Shown here one piece after another: positions 53,456 through 63,543 of a DNA stretch of 64,000 nucleotides. Under the pieces are notes generated by a model, which was not told the DNA's origin, did no database searches, and saw nothing but the letters and a program-made list of their open reading frames with translations. Positions within the stretch are counted from its first letter, which is position 1. The number at the start of each line of letters is the position of its first letter. Both the position numbers and the translations under genes were made by a program. The stretch comes from Streptomyces cellulosae (GTDB lineage Bacteria; Actinomycetota; Actinomycetes; Streptomycetales; Streptomycetaceae), in NCBI RefSeq assembly GCF_000721105.1, contig NZ_JOEV01000042.1, positions 1-64,000 of the forward strand, read 5' to 3'.

Positions 53456-53490
53456 GGCGTACGACTCCACACCGTGTCGAGTCGTACGCC
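53456..53490 (+). terminator. Rho-independent-type terminator
   Basis: GGCGTACGACTC and GAGTCGTACGCC form a perfect 12-base-pair stem with an 11-base loop, followed by CCTTTTG. It follows the small membrane protein gene. Confidence 0.85.
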
Positions 53491-53565
53491 CCTTTTGTGC
53501 TCGTTTGTTGTGAAAGAGCACGTTCGTCACGCCAATACTGTTCTCTCCCACTATTGTGCTGAGTT

Positions 53566-54009
53566 GTGCCTCGCCCATTGGGAGAACTCGAAGACGCGGT
53601 CATGACGCGGGTGTGGAAGTGGAACCGCCCGGTGACCGTTCGAGAAGTCCTGGAAGATCTTCGGCAGGAACGCTCCATCGCCTACACCACGGTGATGACC
53701 GTTCTGGACAATCTCCATCAGAAGGGCTGGGTTCGCCGTGAGGCCGAAGGCCGTGCCTATCGATATGAGGCGGTCTCCACGCGTGCGGCGTACGCCGCGG
53801 CCTTGATGAACGAGGCCTGGTCGCAGAGCGACAACCAGGCCGCCGCTCTCGTCGCGTTCTTCGGCATGATGAGCGAGGAACAGCGACTTGCCCTGCGGGA
53901 CGCCGTCCGCATCGTTCAGGGCCCTGAATCCTCCGAACCCGCCCCGGCCTCCGCCCCCGATACCGCGCGGACGAACCCCGGCTCGGCACCGGAGAGCCGC
54001 GGGCGATAG
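53566..54009 (+). CDS. BlaI/MecI-family transcriptional regulator
   Basis: A 147-residue winged-helix regulator: LGELEDAVMTRVWKWNRPVT, VREVLEDLRQERSIAYTTVM, TVLDNLHQKGWVRREAEGRA is the BlaI DNA-binding domain; the C-terminal dimer helices follow, then a Pro/Ser-rich tail. Usual partners are BlaR-type sensor peptidases; none is adjacent, so it may act at a distance. GTG 53566 lies 8 bases after TATTGT, suggesting a short or absent leader. Confidence 0.88.
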   Translation: MPRPLGELEDAVMTRVWKWNRPVTVREVLEDLRQERSIAYTTVMTVLDNLHQKGWVRREAEGRAYRYEAVSTRAAYAAALMNEAWSQSDNQAAALVAFFGMMSEEQRLALRDAVRIVQGPESSEPAPASAPDTARTNPGSAPESRGR

Positions 54010-54012
54010 CGT
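54007..54012 (+). promoter_or_regulatory. -10 element of a leaderless promoter (GNAT gene)
   Basis: TAGCGT lies exactly 6 bases before the ATG at 54019. It overlaps the stop of the BlaI gene, giving the GNAT gene its own leaderless promoter. Confidence 0.5.
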
Positions 54013-54018
54013 CCGCTC

Positions 54019-54627
54019 ATGTCAACAGAGAGCTCAGCAGAGAGCTCAGCACAGAGCTCGGCACAGAGCTCAGTGGAGAGCTCGGCAGAGAGTCCCTCCG
54101 CCGCGAGTCCCGAAGTCACCGCAAAAGCCATCACCGTCCGGCGTGCCCGTACCGGCGATGTCCCGGCCGTGCGCCGCCTCCTTGACGCGTACGTCCGTGG
54201 CGGCATCCTGCTGGACAAAGCGACGGTGACGCTTTACGAGGACATCCAGGAGTTCTGGGTCGCCGAACGGGACGACAACGCCGAGGTCGTGGGCTGTGGC
54301 GCCCTGCACGTGATGTGGGAAGACCTCGCGGAAGTCCGTACTCTCGCCGTGAAGCCCGGACTGAAGGGCGCCGGTGTCGGCCATCAGCTGCTGGAGAAGT
54401 TGCTGCACACAGCGCGCTGGCTCGGTGTTCGTCGCGTTTTCTGTCTGACCTTCGAAGTGGACTTCTTCGGCAAGCACGGCTTCGTGGAGATCGGCGAGAC
54501 ACCCGTCGACACCGATGTCTACGCGGAGCTCCTGCGTTCCTATGACGAAGGCGTGGCGGAGTTCCTCGGTCTCGAACGAGTGAAACCGAACACCTTGGGC
54601 AACAGCCGGATGCTTCTGCATCTGTGA
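54019..54627 (+). CDS. GNAT acetyltransferase, probable short-type N-acetylglutamate synthase
   Basis: A 202-residue GNAT protein. Residues ~35-200 are the fold: ITVRRARTGDVPAVRRLLDA, VVGCGALHVMWEDLAEVRTL, AVKPGLKGAGVGHQLLEKLL (acetyl-CoA loop) and RVFCLTFEVDFFGKHGFVEI. This resembles the short ArgA-type amino-acid N-acetyltransferases of actinobacteria, hence probable arginine biosynthesis. The first ~30 residues are a Ser/Glu/Ala repeat coded by a 12-base minisatellite. Leaderless start likely. Confidence 0.8.
   Translation: MSTESSAESSAQSSAQSSVESSAESPSAASPEVTAKAITVRRARTGDVPAVRRLLDAYVRGGILLDKATVTLYEDIQEFWVAERDDNAEVVGCGALHVMWEDLAEVRTLAVKPGLKGAGVGHQLLEKLLHTARWLGVRRVFCLTFEVDFFGKHGFVEIGETPVDTDVYAELLRSYDEGVAEFLGLERVKPNTLGNSRMLLHL
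54027..54092 (+). repeat. 12-base minisatellite coding (E/Q)SSA units
   Basis: Units of type AGAGAGCTCAGC are repeated about five to six times with few changes, coding ESSAESSAQSSAQSSVESSA at the N-terminus of the GNAT protein. Repeat number is likely variable between strains. Confidence 0.85.
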
Positions 54628-54800
54628 TCGCCCGGACGGGACAAGGGACGACAAGACGGGATCCGGAAGGCGTATTCCGTCCGGCCGGGCCCTGCCCAGG
54701 TTCCCTATGTCCGAAACGCGCACGTTTCCGGACTGTGGGAGCTCGGTCGGTCTCTCCCAGGGGTTTGTGTTTTTCCGGCAAAAGCGGTTTGCTTTCCGAC

Positions 54801-54822
54801 GTACTGCAGTACTGCATATAAC
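54801..54822 (+). promoter_or_regulatory. AT-rich promoter region of lsr2
   Basis: GTACTGCAGTAC (54801-54812) is a perfect palindrome followed by TGCATATAAC, a likely -10 (TATAAC). It lies about 67 bases before the lsr2 GTG in an unusually AT-rich stretch that Lsr2 itself could bind. Confidence 0.45.
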
Positions 54823-54888
54823 AGGGGGCGGCGAAACGGCGGACGCCGCGGACTCCCGGCCCTCAAGTTATGGATGAAAGGAAATCCG

Positions 54889-55224
54889 GTGGCACAGAAG
54901 GTTCAGGTCCTTCTTGTCGACGACCTCGACGGCGGCGAGGCGGACGAGACTGTCACGTTCGCGTTGGACGGCAAGACGTACGAGATCGATCTCACGACCG
55001 CCAATGCGGACAAGTTGCGCGGCCTTCTTGAGCCTTACGTGAAGGGCGGTCGCCGTACCGGAGGCCGTGCTTCGGGTGGGCGTGGAAAGGCGCGCGCTGC
55101 TTCCGGCGGCAGCCAGGACACCGCGCAGATCCGCGCCTGGGCGAAGGAGAACGGTTACGAGGTCAATGACCGCGGCCGTGTTCCGCAGACCATTCGTGAG
55201 GCTTACGAGAAGGCCAACGGCTGA
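54889..55224 (+). CDS. lsr2: Lsr2 nucleoid-associated protein
   Basis: A 111-residue H-NS-like protein that bridges AT-rich DNA and silences foreign or specialised-metabolism genes. The N-terminal dimerisation domain VQVLLVDDLDGGEADETVTF and the C-terminal domain QIRAWAKENGYEVNDRGRVP with the minor-groove RGR motif are intact, joined by a basic Gly/Arg-rich linker. GTG 54889 has AAAGGA 7 bases upstream. clpC follows further on, an order I recall from S. coelicolor. Confidence 0.95.
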   Translation: MAQKVQVLLVDDLDGGEADETVTFALDGKTYEIDLTTANADKLRGLLEPYVKGGRRTGGRASGGRGKARAASGGSQDTAQIRAWAKENGYEVNDRGRVPQTIREAYEKANG

Positions 55225-55271
55225 TCGACGGATCCGGCGCAGCGTGGATCCTGCCCGACGCGGGGCCTGGC

Positions 55272-56075
55272 TCAGTGCCGGGCCAGAGGGACGGCCGACG
55301 GCAGGGCGCACGCATGTCGCAGCCGCAGGCGGTGGCATTGCGTCGCCACCGTGTTCAGAACGCGTACGAGATCGGGGGCGCCCCCAACGCCCCCACCGCG
55401 CCCCACAGCCGACAGCGTCGGCAGCGAGGCCTCGACCTCGCCCCCAGGCTCGGGGGGCCGCACCCACACGGCGGCCCCTTGCGCGGCCCCCGAGCGGTCC
55501 ACGGGCAGCGCCCACACCCCGGCCGACCCCGCCGGCCCCGGAAGCCGCGGTTCGGACACGGACCCGGGCCGGCGCGTCAGCCCCGCCGCCGCCCCCGCTT
55601 CGGAAAGCAGCGGCGCGTCCATCACCCCTCCCTCGCCGATCATCGTGAGGTCGAGCGGCAGTGAGCCCCACTCCAGCCAGTCCAGCACCCCTGGTACGTC
55701 CTCCGTGCTGCCCGCCGCCACCAGGATCCGCATCCGGCCGCCCTGCAGGGCCACCGGGGAGGTCGCGGCGAGGTGCCGCAGGGCCGCCCGTCCCGCCTCG
55801 GCCGGGACGTCCAGGACCTCGAAGCGCGGACCCACGCGGAGCCGTACCGGGCGGGCGGGGGTTGCTGGAGTTCCCGGGGTTCCGGCGGGTTTCGCAGGGA
55901 CGGGCACTGTCGGCCAGCCCAGATCGTTCTCGTACCACCGGCGGATCTCGTACCACCGGCGGATTTCCTCCTGCGGACAGATCTCTTCGCCCGGGTCGAG
56001 CGGCCGACGGGGGAACGGGACCGTGGGCGGAGTCGTGGGGAGGTCCGTGGTGATCCGAGGGAGGGCGCCAACCAT
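55272..56075 (-). CDS. SCO3374-like protein of unknown function
   Basis: A 267-residue Streptomyces-specific protein. The N-terminal region contains RRWYEIRRWYEND, an in-frame 18-base duplication, then a Pro-rich linker and an alpha/beta-like domain (RFEVLDVPAEAGRAALRHLA, MRILVAAGSTEDVPGVLDWL) ending with a cysteine/histidine-bearing VLNTVATQCHRLRLRHACAL. No known catalytic motif. Named by likely position and similarity from memory. Convergent with lsr2. The low-GC content expected of acquired DNA is not seen. Confidence 0.7.
   Translation of the reverse strand: MVGALPRITTDLPTTPPTVPFPRRPLDPGEEICPQEEIRRWYEIRRWYENDLGWPTVPVPAKPAGTPGTPATPARPVRLRVGPRFEVLDVPAEAGRAALRHLAATSPVALQGGRMRILVAAGSTEDVPGVLDWLEWGSLPLDLTMIGEGGVMDAPLLSEAGAAAGLTRRPGSVSEPRLPGPAGSAGVWALPVDRSGAAQGAAVWVRPPEPGGEVEASLPTLSAVGRGGGVGGAPDLVRVLNTVATQCHRLRLRHACALPSAVPLARH
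55927..55964. repeat. 18-base direct duplication in the SCO3374-like gene
   Basis: CGGATCTCGTACCACCGG-type text occurs twice in tandem, duplicating six codons (IRRWYE). A third, diverged start (CGGATTTC) follows. Confidence 0.8.
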
Positions 56076-56181
56076 GCCAAGCGCAACCGTCGAAAAGGCG
56101 CGCAAGTTACGCTCTGTGGTCCAGGGAATGCGCAGAGTGCTGGAAATGGGGGCGTGCGGGGGCGCGGCGGAGCACAAGGTT

Positions 56182-56195
56182 GTTCGCCCATAGCG
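56182..56195 (+). promoter_or_regulatory. ClgR-like box 1
   Basis: GTTCGC-CCATA-GCG matches the reported Streptomyces ClgR consensus GTTCGC-N5-GCG. It lies about 320 bases upstream of clpC. Confidence 0.5.
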
Positions 56196-56287
56196 GAGGG
56201 AACGGGGGCGCGCGGCATGGACTGTCAGTGCGAGCGGGTAAGACATCCCTAGTGGGAGGGGGCGACACGCAGGACAGGCCGTCTCAC

Positions 56288-56301
56288 GTTCGCCATCGGC
56301 G
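56288..56301 (+). promoter_or_regulatory. ClgR-like box 2
   Basis: GTTCGC-CATCG-GCG matches the ClgR consensus exactly. It lies 33 bases upstream of the sigma-R-like -35 element, a usual activator distance. Confidence 0.58.
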
Positions 56302-56333
56302 TAGTGATGGTGGGGGTAACAGCTTGGCCTGCG

Positions 56334-56359
56334 GGAACATCGTCTCGCACCATCAGGTT
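56334..56359 (+). promoter_or_regulatory. Candidate sigma-R-type promoter of clpC
   Basis: GGAAC at 56334-56338, 18 bases, GTT at 56357-56359 fits GGAAY-N18/19-GTT. Transcription would start about 150 bases before the clpC ATG. Confidence 0.55.
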
Positions 56360-56516
56360 GGAGCATATGTCGGCGTTCGGGGTCAGGAGGCAGTGTTGGT
56401 TCTCGGTCCGGTGTCGGCAGTTGGAATGAGCGGTCCCCGCTTGCGGGACTAAGCTGCGGAAGGACAGGGAGGGGAAGTTCCCCCCACTGCCTGACCGCTC
56501 TGAGGAGCGATTAACG

Positions 56517-59042
<2,526 letters not shown>

Positions 59043-59082
59043 GCCTCAGGGCTGCCGAGCCTCACGGCTGCGGAGCCACGGA

Positions 59083-59116
59083 AAGGGGCCGGTGCTTTCG
59101 AGCACCGGCCCCTTTC
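59083..59116 (+). terminator. Perfect UUCG-capped terminator of clpC
   Basis: AAAGGGGCCGGTGCT and AGCACCGGCCCCTTT form a perfect 15-base-pair stem closed by a TTCG tetraloop. It lies 41 bases past the clpC stop and between convergent genes. Confidence 0.93.
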
Positions 59117-59159
59117 GCGCGCCTTGGGGCGGGTTACGGTCGCCTGCCGGGTGGGCGGT

Positions 59160-59828
59160 TTACGACAACTGACCGTCGTAGTCCGGCAGTTTGTACGTCT
59201 TCTCGGCGTGGCCGCCCGAGAGGTCCGTGGCGCTGTTGCCGATGTTCGCGATGATCGTGTAGCCCTTGGACTCGATGTCGACGCGCTGGGCCGTCTTGTA
59301 GGTGGCGACGTCCTTGAAGAGGTCCGCGAAACCGCGGACGTAGAGCCCGGAGACCTGGTAGCCGACGTGGTCGAGGTTGTAGTCGGTCACCGAGGCGATG
59401 ATCCCCGGGCGGGCCGTGACGAAGAACAGCGATACGCCGTGCTCCTGCGCGTACTTGGCGACGGCCAGGACGGGCTTGTTGGCCGGCTGCGGGTAGCTGA
59501 ACCCGAAGTCGGTCTCCAGGGTGGTGTTGTCGACGTCGAAGACGATCGCCTGTTTCTCGCCCGGTTTCGTCGCCGCTGTGCGCTGCTTCAGATAGGGCAG
59601 GGCCTGGTTCATCACGGCCTGGCAGTCCTGCTGCCAGGTCGCGTAGTCGACGTCCTCGGCAGCCGCGGCGGTGGCCGTGACCGTGGCGGTGACAGCGGTC
59701 GTCGTGGACGTCGTGGAGGTGCTCGTGGTGGTCGTCGCGGCCTCGGCGGGGACGGCCAGGGCCGCGAGGGCGGCGGTGGAGACGGCGGTGACGGCTGCGC
59801 GGCGCGCCCAGGGGCGTCTCGTGGTCAT
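59160..59828 (-). CDS. Secreted HAD-superfamily (class B/IIIB) acid phosphatase
   Basis: A 222-residue exported phosphatase. The signal peptide is RRPWARRAAVTAVSTAALAA (twin-arginine-like) with a cut near VPAEA; a Thr/Ala-rich linker follows. The HAD motif I is IVFDVDNTTLETDFG (DxDxT) and motif II lies in LFFVTARPGIIAS. Such enzymes release phosphate from organic esters outside the cell. The ATG has GAGAGG upstream. Convergent with clpC across the terminator. Confidence 0.88.
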   Translation of the reverse strand: MTTRRPWARRAAVTAVSTAALAALAVPAEAATTTTSTSTTSTTTAVTATVTATAAAAEDVDYATWQQDCQAVMNQALPYLKQRTAATKPGEKQAIVFDVDNTTLETDFGFSYPQPANKPVLAVAKYAQEHGVSLFFVTARPGIIASVTDYNLDHVGYQVSGLYVRGFADLFKDVATYKTAQRVDIESKGYTIIANIGNSATDLSGGHAEKTYKLPDYDGQLS

Positions 59829-60266
59829 GTGGGGGTTCCTCTCACGTCCGGACGTTCTGCAGTTGTCGGGTGCATGCTCGTAGGTGAGGGTGGCGCGAGG
59901 GGAACCGTAGGGTTACTGGTCGGTAAGTAGCCAGAGACGTGCGTCACATGACGGTGATTCATTGAAGATCGGGAGCAGGGCGGCCGGTGACAAGCAGCAC
60001 AGGTAATTTGTCCGGTACTAGCCTAAATAGTGGTAACGGTGGACTGGTCAAAGGCCGTATTTCAGCTCAAATCCCTGGGTAAATTGCCCTGATTAAAAGC
60101 GATTGCCCCTGATGGTTCATCTGTCAAGAAGGATGAACTTTTGGGACGAAGTACTAGTTTCTGTCGTAGAACAGTTGTTTGGGGGTATGTGGGGTCGGCG
60201 GTTACCAAGGGATGGCTCCATCCGGCGGATGTCCGTGCGCCGGGTGGCTTTTCTGTCCCCGTCCCC
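59829..60266. other. 438-base AT-richer leader region upstream of the M23 peptidase
   Basis: No gene is seen. From about 59990 to 60180 the sequence is clearly poorer in GC than the surroundings (for example TTAAAAGCGATTGCCCCTGA). It holds a hairpin GGTTCATC/GATGAACT (60114-60140). A long untranslated leader or structured RNA is possible, but no known riboswitch consensus was found. Confidence 0.45.
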
Positions 60267-60881
60267 ATGAGGTTCCGCATGTCCCCGCGTGTCTCGTCCC
60301 GTTCTTCCCGTACGTCCGTCCTGCGCACCCGTGCGGCTGTGCTGGCAACCGGCCTCGGCGTGTCGGTCGCGCTGGGGGCGGGGGTCGCGGCCGCCGCCAC
60401 CCCCGCGGCGGCCACCACCGCAACCGTCGTCCACGCCCAGACCGCCGCCGCCAAGAAGGCCGCGTCCTGGATCGACCCGGTGAAGAACTACAAGCTGTCA
60501 GCGGGCTTCGCCCAGGCCGGTGCCAGGTGGCAGACCACCCACAGCGGTCAGGACTTCGCCGTGCCGAGCGGCACCAACGTCATGGCCGCGCACGGCGGCA
60601 CCGTCGTCAAGGCGGGCGGCAACGGCGCCGGTGACGGCCCCGCGTACGGCAACGCCATCGTCATCAGGCACGGCAACGGGACGTACTCCCAGTACGCCCA
60701 CCTGTCCCGCATCGACGTGAGGATCGGCCAGATCGTCAGGACCGGTCAGCACATCGCCCTGTCGGGCAACACCGGCAACTCCACCGGACCGCACCTGCAC
60801 TTCGAGATCCGTACGACGCCGAACTACGGCTCGGCCATCGACCCGGTCGCCTTCCTGCACTCCAAGGGCGTGAAGGTCTGA
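60267..60881 (+). CDS. Secreted M23 (LytM) peptidoglycan peptidase
   Basis: A 204-residue exported zinc endopeptidase. A signal peptide (TRAAVLATGLGVSVALGAGV then AAAATPA) precedes the M23 domain: HSGQDFAVPSGTNV holds the HxxxD ligands and GNSTGPHLHFEIRT the HxH motif. It would cut peptide bridges of the cell wall during growth, germination or sporulation. ATG 60267 is chosen as it opens the signal peptide; a second ATG lies four codons later. The long AT-rich leader upstream is unusual. Confidence 0.9.
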   Translation: MRFRMSPRVSSRSSRTSVLRTRAAVLATGLGVSVALGAGVAAAATPAAATTATVVHAQTAAAKKAASWIDPVKNYKLSAGFAQAGARWQTTHSGQDFAVPSGTNVMAAHGGTVVKAGGNGAGDGPAYGNAIVIRHGNGTYSQYAHLSRIDVRIGQIVRTGQHIALSGNTGNSTGPHLHFEIRTTPNYGSAIDPVAFLHSKGVKV

Positions 60882-60905
60882 GGGTGAGCCTCCAGGGGTG
60901 ACGGC

Positions 60906-61502
60906 CTAGGCCCTCCGGGTCCCCTCGTGGGCCTGGGTCACCAGATCCGTCGCGACCTCCAGGACCGCCTTGCGCTTCTCCTCCGGAGAGGCGTTCAGGT
61001 CCTGGAGGAAGTGCATCCCGGCGTGCAGGGTGAAGATCGCGCTGACGCAGCGGACCTGGTCGTGGAGGGCCGCGTCCGGGTCGACGATGATCTCGCGCAG
61101 ACCCTGCATGCGCTCCTTGAAGGTCTCGCCGACCCGCAGCTCCCGTACCGCTGCCTGGTTCTCCTGCATGAAGCGGAACAGCGGTGCCGCGCCGGCCAGG
61201 ATCTCGCTGTACCGGCGTATGATCTCCTGCTTGGTCTCCAACGTGTGCGGCTGCTGCCGGCCCCACTCGATCAGGTCGAGGATCGGCCGCGTCCGGTCCT
61301 CGTAGACGCTGACCAGGATCTCTTCCTTGGTCTTGAAGTGGTAGTACAGGGCCGCCTTGGTGACGTCCAGGTGCTCGGCGATCTCGCGTAGGGAGGTCTT
61401 CTCGTAGCCCTGCTCGGCGAAGAGGTCGAGGGCCACGTCCTGGATGCGCTGGCGGGTGTTGCCGCGGCGCTGCTGCTTGGTGCCGTCCATGGTGCCGCCC
61501 AT
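60906..61502 (-). CDS. TetR/AcrR-family repressor
   Basis: A 198-residue regulator: RQRIQDVALDLFAEQGYEKT, SLREIAEHLDVTKAALYYHF is the TetR HTH; the C-domain is ligand-binding and helical. ATG 61502 follows GGGGAGTGCGACG. It is divergent from an MFS drug-efflux gene with a 23-base inverted repeat between them, so it very probably represses both genes until a drug binds. Confidence 0.93.
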   Translation of the reverse strand: MGGTMDGTKQQRRGNTRQRIQDVALDLFAEQGYEKTSLREIAEHLDVTKAALYYHFKTKEEILVSVYEDRTRPILDLIEWGRQQPHTLETKQEIIRRYSEILAGAAPLFRFMQENQAAVRELRVGETFKERMQGLREIIVDPDAALHDQVRCVSAIFTLHAGMHFLQDLNASPEEKRKAVLEVATDLVTQAHEGTRRA

Positions 61503-61519
61503 CGTCGCACTCCCCAAAA

Positions 61520-61590
61520 ACTTACTTGACGCCCGGCTAGTTACGGGTCTACCTTCCCAGTGTAGTCAACTAGCCGGGCGGCAGGTAAGT
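61520..61590. promoter_or_regulatory. 23-base inverted repeat between tetR and MFS genes
   Basis: The arms 61520-61542 (ACTTACTTGACGCCCGGCTAGTT) and 61568-61590 are inverted copies with two mismatches, 25 bases apart. A TTGACG in the left arm and TACCTT at 61550-61555 (18-base spacer) form a likely promoter for the MFS gene. The repeat is the probable TetR operator. Confidence 0.8.
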
Positions 61591-61623
61591 GGCCGGCCGG
61601 TGCAGCACCCAGGGGAGTGGAAA

Positions 61624-63207
61624 ATGGCGGACACACAGACGGTCGAGCAGGAACCGGAGAAACAACCGAAGAGCGTGCGGGTCGTTCTGCTCGCGCTCAT
61701 GATCACCATGATGCTCGCGATGCTCGACAACATGATCGTGGGCACCGCGATGCCGACGATCGTGGGTGAGCTCGGCGGACTCGAACACCTTTCGTGGGTC
61801 GTGACCGGGTACACGCTCGCGACCGCCGCCTCCACCCCGCTGTGGGGCAAGATCGGCGACATGTACGGGCGCAAGGGCGTCTTCATGAGCTCGATCGTGC
61901 TCTTCCTGATCGGCTCCGCGCTCAGCGGTATGGCCCAGGACATGGGGCAGCTGATCGGCTTCCGTGCGATCCAGGGCCTGGGCGCCGGTGGTCTGATGGT
62001 CGGCGTCATGGCGATCATCGGTGACCTGATTCCGCCGCGGGAGCGCGGCAAGTACCAGGGCATGATGGCCGGCGTCATGGCGCTCGCGATGATAGGCGGA
62101 CCGCTGGTCGGCGGCACGATCACCGACCACTGGGGCTGGCGCTGGGCGTTCTACATCAACCTGCCGCTCGGTGTGGTGGCGCTGACTGCGATCAGCGTCG
62201 TACTGCATCTGCCGAAGAAGCGGGCGCAGGCGCGGATCGACTACCTGGGCGCCGGACTCCTGACCGTCGGCATCACCGCGATCGTTCTCGTCACCACCTG
62301 GGGCGGTTCGGAGTACGCCTGGACATCCGCGCGGATCATGGAACTGATCGGGATCGGCGTCGCCGCGCTCATCGGGTTCGTGTTCTGGCAGACCAAGGCC
62401 GCCGAGCCGGTCGTACCGCTGCACATCTTCCGCAGCCGCAACTTCACCCTCATGTCGGTCATCGGCTTCATCACCGGGTTCGTGATGTTCGGCGCGACCC
62501 TCTTCCTGCCGCTGTACCAGCAGTCCGTGCAGGGCGCCTCCGCGACCAACTCCGGTCTGCTGCTCCTGCCGATGCTCGGCGCGATGCTGGTGACCTCGAT
62601 GGTCGCGGGGCGGGTGACCACCAACACCGGCAAGTACAAGATCTTCCCGGTCGTCGGCAGTGTGCTGATGGTCGTCGGGCTGTACCTGCTGTCGACGATG
62701 GACACCGACACCACCCGGTTCATGTCCGGTGTGTTCATGGCCGTCGTGGGTCTCGGTATGGGCTGCCTGATGCAGATCACCATGCTGGTCGCGCAGAACA
62801 GCGTGGAGATGAAGGACATGGGCGTCGCGTCCTCGTCCACCACCCTGTTCCGTACGCTCGGTTCCTCCTTCGGCGTCGCGATCATGGGCGCGCTCTTCAA
62901 CAACCGGGTCCAGGACGTCATGGCCGAGCGGGCCGGGGCGATCGGCTCCAAGCTGACCGAGAAGTCCGCGCAGCTCGACGCGGCGGGCCTGAGGAAGTTG
63001 AAGCCGGTGGCCCGGGAGGCGTACCAGCACGCGGTGGCCTCCGGTACGCACTCGGCGTTCCTGCTCGGCGCGGTGGTCGCCGTGGTCGCGCTGGCGGCGG
63101 CGGTGTTCGTCAAGGAGGTCCCGCTCAAGGGCGCCGGACCGCAGAAGGCGGGCGACGACTCGACCGACGGTGCCGCGGCGCAGCCGCCCATGGCCGAGGC
63201 CGTCTGA
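61624..63207 (+). CDS. MFS drug:H+ antiporter (DHA2, EmrB/QacA-like)
   Basis: A 527-residue 14-helix exporter. TM1 is VVLLALMITMMLAMLDNMIV; motif D1 LDNMIVGTAMPTI, motif A GKIGDMYGRKGVFMSS and motif C region GPLVGGTITDHWGWRWAFYI are as in EmrB/QacA drug pumps. The C-terminal tail is hydrophilic. The start ATG 61624 follows GGGGAGTGGAAA. Regulation by the divergent TetR gene through the inverted repeat is likely; the substrate is unknown. Confidence 0.93.
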   Translation: MADTQTVEQEPEKQPKSVRVVLLALMITMMLAMLDNMIVGTAMPTIVGELGGLEHLSWVVTGYTLATAASTPLWGKIGDMYGRKGVFMSSIVLFLIGSALSGMAQDMGQLIGFRAIQGLGAGGLMVGVMAIIGDLIPPRERGKYQGMMAGVMALAMIGGPLVGGTITDHWGWRWAFYINLPLGVVALTAISVVLHLPKKRAQARIDYLGAGLLTVGITAIVLVTTWGGSEYAWTSARIMELIGIGVAALIGFVFWQTKAAEPVVPLHIFRSRNFTLMSVIGFITGFVMFGATLFLPLYQQSVQGASATNSGLLLLPMLGAMLVTSMVAGRVTTNTGKYKIFPVVGSVLMVVGLYLLSTMDTDTTRFMSGVFMAVVGLGMGCLMQITMLVAQNSVEMKDMGVASSSTTLFRTLGSSFGVAIMGALFNNRVQDVMAERAGAIGSKLTEKSAQLDAAGLRKLKPVAREAYQHAVASGTHSAFLLGAVVAVVALAAAVFVKEVPLKGAGPQKAGDDSTDGAAAQPPMAEAV

Positions 63208-63221
63208 CCTGCACGTGAGCT

Positions 63222-63257
63222 GAAGGCCCCCGGATGGTGTCCGCCCCGGGGGCCTTC
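63222..63257 (+). terminator. Hairpin after the MFS gene
   Basis: GAAGGCCCCCGG and CCGGGGGCCTTC form a perfect 12-base-pair stem with a 12-base loop, 14 bases past the stop. A clear terminator structure. Confidence 0.87.
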
Positions 63258-63306
63258 GCATGCCCGGCTCCAGGGGCGCTGTCAGCGACCCCGCGGCTAC
63301 GGCACC

Positions 63307-63519
63307 GGGGAGGTGGGGCATCCCGTGTGGGCGTGGCGCTTTGGGGAGGTGGGGCGTCCCGTGTGGGCGTGGCGCTCCGGGGAGTGTGGCATCCCGTGTG
63401 GGCGTGGCGCTCCGGGGAGTGTGGCATCCCGTGTAGGCGTGGCGCTCCGGGGAGTGTGGCATCTCGTGTAGCCGTGGCCCTCCGGGGAGGTGGGGCATCC
63501 CGAGTAACCATGGCGCTCC
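63307..63519. repeat. Six tandem copies of a 35-36-base repeat
   Basis: Copies begin at 63307, 63343, 63379, 63414, 63449 and 63484. Each starts GGGGAG, contains GGCATCCCGTGT and ends GGCGCTCC. The array fills most of the 336-base gap between the MFS gene and the sensor kinase gene. It has no spacers, so it is a minisatellite, not a CRISPR array. Confidence 0.93.
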
Positions 63520-63543
63520 GGGGGCCGCTGCAGCCCCGAGGAG

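Larger units (their letters stand above)
56076..56516. other. 441-base regulatory region upstream of clpC
   Basis: No gene is seen. The stretch contains two ClgR-like boxes, a sigma-R-like promoter and, near 56430-56450, an inverted repeat GTCCCCGC/GCGGGAC. GAGGAG lies 10 bases before the clpC ATG. Confidence 0.6.

Noticed and set aside
53566..54009. Beta-lactamase regulatory operon
   Set aside because: The BlaI-type regulator has no BlaR peptidase or beta-lactamase gene next to it.
59990..60260. ydaO-type c-di-AMP riboswitch upstream of the M23 peptidase
   Set aside because: The conserved riboswitch blocks, such as the GACAGCTAACC-type segment, are not found in either strand of the leader.
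63307..63519. CRISPR array
   Set aside because: The copies are contiguous with no unique spacers, and no cas genes are near.
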